From contig NZ_BCYP01000004.1 in assembly GCF_001598255.1 (NCBI RefSeq), positions 62,001 to 126,000 on the forward strand: DNA of 64,000 nucleotides, written 5' to 3'. Numbering within the stretch: position 1 is the first letter of the stretch; the number at the start of each line of letters is the position of its first letter. Below are positions 62,170 through 64,000 of the stretch, one piece after another. The notes below the pieces were generated by a model. It saw only the letters and a program-made list of their open reading frames with translations. It was not told where the DNA came from and made no database searches. A program made the translations under genes and the position numbers. This DNA comes from Mitsuaria chitosanitabida ATCC BAA-476 = NBRC 102408 (GTDB lineage Bacteria; Pseudomonadota; Gammaproteobacteria; Burkholderiales; Burkholderiaceae_C).

Positions 62170-64000
62170 TCAATGAAAGTCCCGGCTCTCCGTCCTCAAT
62201 CGGCCCAGCATCGGCGTGAGGTCCTCGAGGTGGCCGGCCACCAGGTTGCGCACCCCGCCGCTGCGCTGCCAGCGTCCCCGCACCGCCATCAGCCGCGCGT
62301 GCAGCATGACCTGGCGCTGCTTCGTCCACAGGTCGCGGTGGACGATGACCTGGATATCGCCCGTCTCGTCCTCCAGCGAGATGAAGATCGTCCCCTTGGC
62401 CGTCGCCGGCTGCTGCTTGACGGTCACGATGCCGCAGGCGCGCACGGCCCGGCCGTTCGGCGCCTCGTTCAACTCGCGCGCGCTCAGCAGCCCGCGCTCG
62501 CGCAGCGCCGGCCGCAGCAGCGCCAGCGGATGGCGCCGCAGCGTCAGGCCCAGCGAGGCGTAGTCGAAGACGATCTCCTCGCCCTCCGGCGCCTGCGGCA
62601 GCGCCAGGAAGTCCTCCTGCACCGGCGCCCTCGCCAGCAGCGGCGGCGGCGCGTGCTGCGCGGCCGCGTCCCACATCTGCTGGCGTCGATGGCCGCTGAG
62701 GCTGGTCAGCGCGTCACCCGCGGCCAGCGCCGTCATCTGCTGCTGGTTCAGGCCGGTGCGGCGCGCCAGGTCCTCGGCATCCTCGAAGAGGCCACCGCGA
62801 CGGCGCTCCCGGCAGATCCGCTCCGCGGCATCGCGCTGCAGTCCCTTCACCAGCCGCAAGCCCAGCCGCACGGCGACCCGCCGCGCAGGCGCGCCGTCCA
62901 GCGCCGCCGCTCCGGCCGTCGTCTCGGCATCGACGGCGCGGGCATCGAACTCGTCCTGCGCCAGGTAGGGATCGTCCAGCTCGTCCTCGATCTCGATGCC
63001 GTCGGCGTCACGCGGGGCCTGGAGGTCCGTGTCGGCGCCGCGCCGCGCGCCGCGGATGACGCGGCCGTCCTCGCGTTCCAGCGTGCAGTGCCAGTCGCTG
63101 CGCATCACGTCCGGGGGCAGCACGACCACGTTGTTGCGGCGCGCGTCCTGCACCAGCTGGCTCGCCGAGTAGAAACCCAGCGGCTGCGAATTCAGCATGC
63201 CCGCGAGGAACTCCGCCGGTCGGTGCTTCTTGAGCCAGCTGCTGTTGTAGACCAGCAGCGCGAACGAGGCCGCGTGCGACTCCGGGAAACCGTACTCCGA
63301 GAAGCCCTTGATCTGTTCGAAGATCGCCTGCGCGAAGGACAGGTCGTAGCCGCGCGAGGTCATGCCGTCGACGATCTTCGCGTAGTACTTCTCCACGCCG
63401 CCCTTGCGCCGCCAGGCCGCCATCGATCGCCGCAGGTCGTCCGCCTCGCCGCCGGTGAAGCCCGCCGCGATCATCGCGATCTGCATCACCTGCTCCTGGA
63501 ACACCGGGATGCCCAGCGTGCGCTCGAGCACCTGCTCCAGGCCCTTCTGGTAGGGGATCGACTCCCCGCGTCGACGCATCTCGCGCCGCTGCAGGTAGGG
63601 ATGCACCATGCCGCCCTGGATCGGACCGGGCCGCACGATCGCGACCTCGATGACCAGGTCGTAGAAGCGCTCGGGCCGCAGGCGCGGCAGCATGCTGCGC
63701 TGCGCGCGGCTCTCGATCTGGAACACGCCGATGGTCTCGGCGGCCTGGATCATCCGGTAGGTCGCCTCGTCCTCGGCCGGGATGTCGGCCATCCCGAAGG
63801 GCCGGCGGTCGTTGCGGACGATGAGGTCCAGCGTCTTGCGGATCGCCGTCAGCATGCCCAGCCCCAGCACGTCGACCTTGAGCAAGCCCACGGCGTCGAG
63901 GTCGTCCTTGTCCCACTCGATCACCGTGCGGTCCGGCATGGAGGCGTTCTCCACCGGCACCATGCGCGTCAGCGGCCCCTGCGTCAGCACGAAGCCGCCC
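62170..64000 (-). CDS. dnaE2: Error-prone DNA polymerase DnaE2 (5' part outside window)
   Basis: The C-terminal 609 residues of a C-family DNA polymerase; the frame is open to base 64000, so the N-terminal PHP and most of the palm lie outside. Visible are the LKVDVLGLGMLTAIRK palm segment, fingers (SIPYQKGLEQVLERTLGIPVFQEQ in outline, GFTGGEADDLRRSMAAWRRKGG), the helix-hairpin-helix region (DLARRTGLNQQQMTALAAGDA), and a C-terminal OB fold (VRACGIVTVKQQPATAKGTIF in outline). It lacks the clamp-binding tail of DnaE1, typical for DnaE2. An acidic insert of about 50 residues (about 62880-63055) precedes VRLGLRLVKGL. DnaE2 works with ImuA/ImuB in SOS mutagenesis; those genes would lie beyond 64000. 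Confidence 0.93.
   Translation of the reverse strand, partial: GGFVLTQGPLTRMVPVENASMPDRTVIEWDKDDLDAVGLLKVDVLGLGMLTAIRKTLDLIVRNDRRPFGMADIPAEDEATYRMIQAAETIGVFQIESRAQRSMLPRLRPERFYDLVIEVAIVRPGPIQGGMVHPYLQRREMRRRGESIPYQKGLEQVLERTLGIPVFQEQVMQIAMIAAGFTGGEADDLRRSMAAWRRKGGVEKYYAKIVDGMTSRGYDLSFAQAIFEQIKGFSEYGFPESHAASFALLVYNSSWLKKHRPAEFLAGMLNSQPLGFYSASQLVQDARRNNVVVLPPDVMRSDWHCTLEREDGRVIRGARRGADTDLQAPRDADGIEIEDELDDPYLAQDEFDARAVDAETTAGAAALDGAPARRVAVRLGLRLVKGLQRDAAERICRERRRGGLFEDAEDLARRTGLNQQQMTALAAGDALTSLSGHRRQQMWDAAAQHAPPPLLARAPVQEDFLALPQAPEGEEIVFDYASLGLTLRRHPLALLRPALRERGLLSARELNEAPNGRAVRACGIVTVKQQPATAKGTIFISLEDETGDIQVIVHRDLWTKQRQVMLHARLMAVRGRWQRSGGVRNLVAGHLEDLTPMLGRLRTESRDFH

Noticed and set aside
1-64000. 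Search by eye for tRNA, rRNA, insertion sequences, integrases, attachment sites and toxin-antitoxin pairs
   Set aside because: No cloverleaf-like sequence, transposase, integrase or terminal inverted repeat was recognised. The 122/482-residue pair was considered as a toxin-antitoxin or immunity pair but lacks any supporting motif.

Overview
The window is a continuous stretch of high-GC chromosomal DNA from a betaproteobacterium. I infer order Burkholderiales, near Roseateles/Mitsuaria/Rubrivivax. The grounds are a complete division and cell wall (dcw) cluster in the betaproteobacterial order, lpxC after ftsZ, a dusB-fis-purH operon, a PEP-CTERM protein, a phasin and a DnaE2-type polymerase. 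I see no insertion sequence, prophage, CRISPR array, tRNA or rRNA.

Layout. (1) 1-7672: the end of a Gfo/Idh/MocA oxidoreductase, a Bcr/CflA drug exporter, a periplasmic alpha-carbonic anhydrase, a chemoreceptor, and a TetR repressor divergent from a metallo-beta-lactamase-fold membrane hydrolase with a clear promoter and operator. (2) 7958-26129: the dcw operon mraZ-rsmH-ftsL-ftsI-murE-murF-mraY-murD-ftsW-murG-murC-ddl-ftsQ-ftsA-ftsZ, driven at least partly from a promoter overlapped by four 10-bp-spaced MraZ boxes and closed by a strong terminator. (3) 26280-29517: a seven-TM histidine kinase, lpxC and a 61-residue membrane protein. (4) 29618-38397, mostly minus strand: a heterodimeric ABC exporter, an ECF sigma/anti-sigma pair with a secreted YxFxxD-repeat protein, a cupin (plus strand), and a plsC-like, cdsA-like, ruvC operon. 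(5) 38562-44121: a type-I-secretion-like surface protein, a GMC oxidoreductase/aldehyde dehydrogenase pair, and a small outer-membrane barrel. (6) 44483-47470: dusB-fis-purH. (7) 47591-57714: periplasmic binding proteins, a DedA/YqaA membrane protein, a DUF535 protein, an M32 carboxypeptidase, a PEP-CTERM protein, a phasin, a quinone-reductase-like enzyme divergent from a LysR regulator, and a PCu(A)C copper chaperone. (8) 57820-64000: two unrecognised proteins, a four-TM protein followed by a 23-residue membrane peptide, an alpha/beta hydrolase and the 3' part of dnaE2.

The dcw genes make lipid II (murE, murF, mraY, murD, murG, murC, ddl) and build and constrict the septum (ftsL, ftsI, ftsW, ftsQ, ftsA, ftsZ). 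Most are joined by 4-base stop/start overlaps. lpxC commits carbon to lipid A, so peptidoglycan, division and outer-membrane synthesis lie side by side.

The most unusual observations are an acidic Ala-rich insertion of about 155 residues inside the MurD ATPase domain; a recurring architecture in which a -10-like hexamer sits 6-9 nt before the start codon of seven genes, implying leaderless transcripts; a block of atypical codons in the middle of rsmH; and several unrecognised small or membrane proteins near the right end. I found no gene set that I could defend as a wholly new system.
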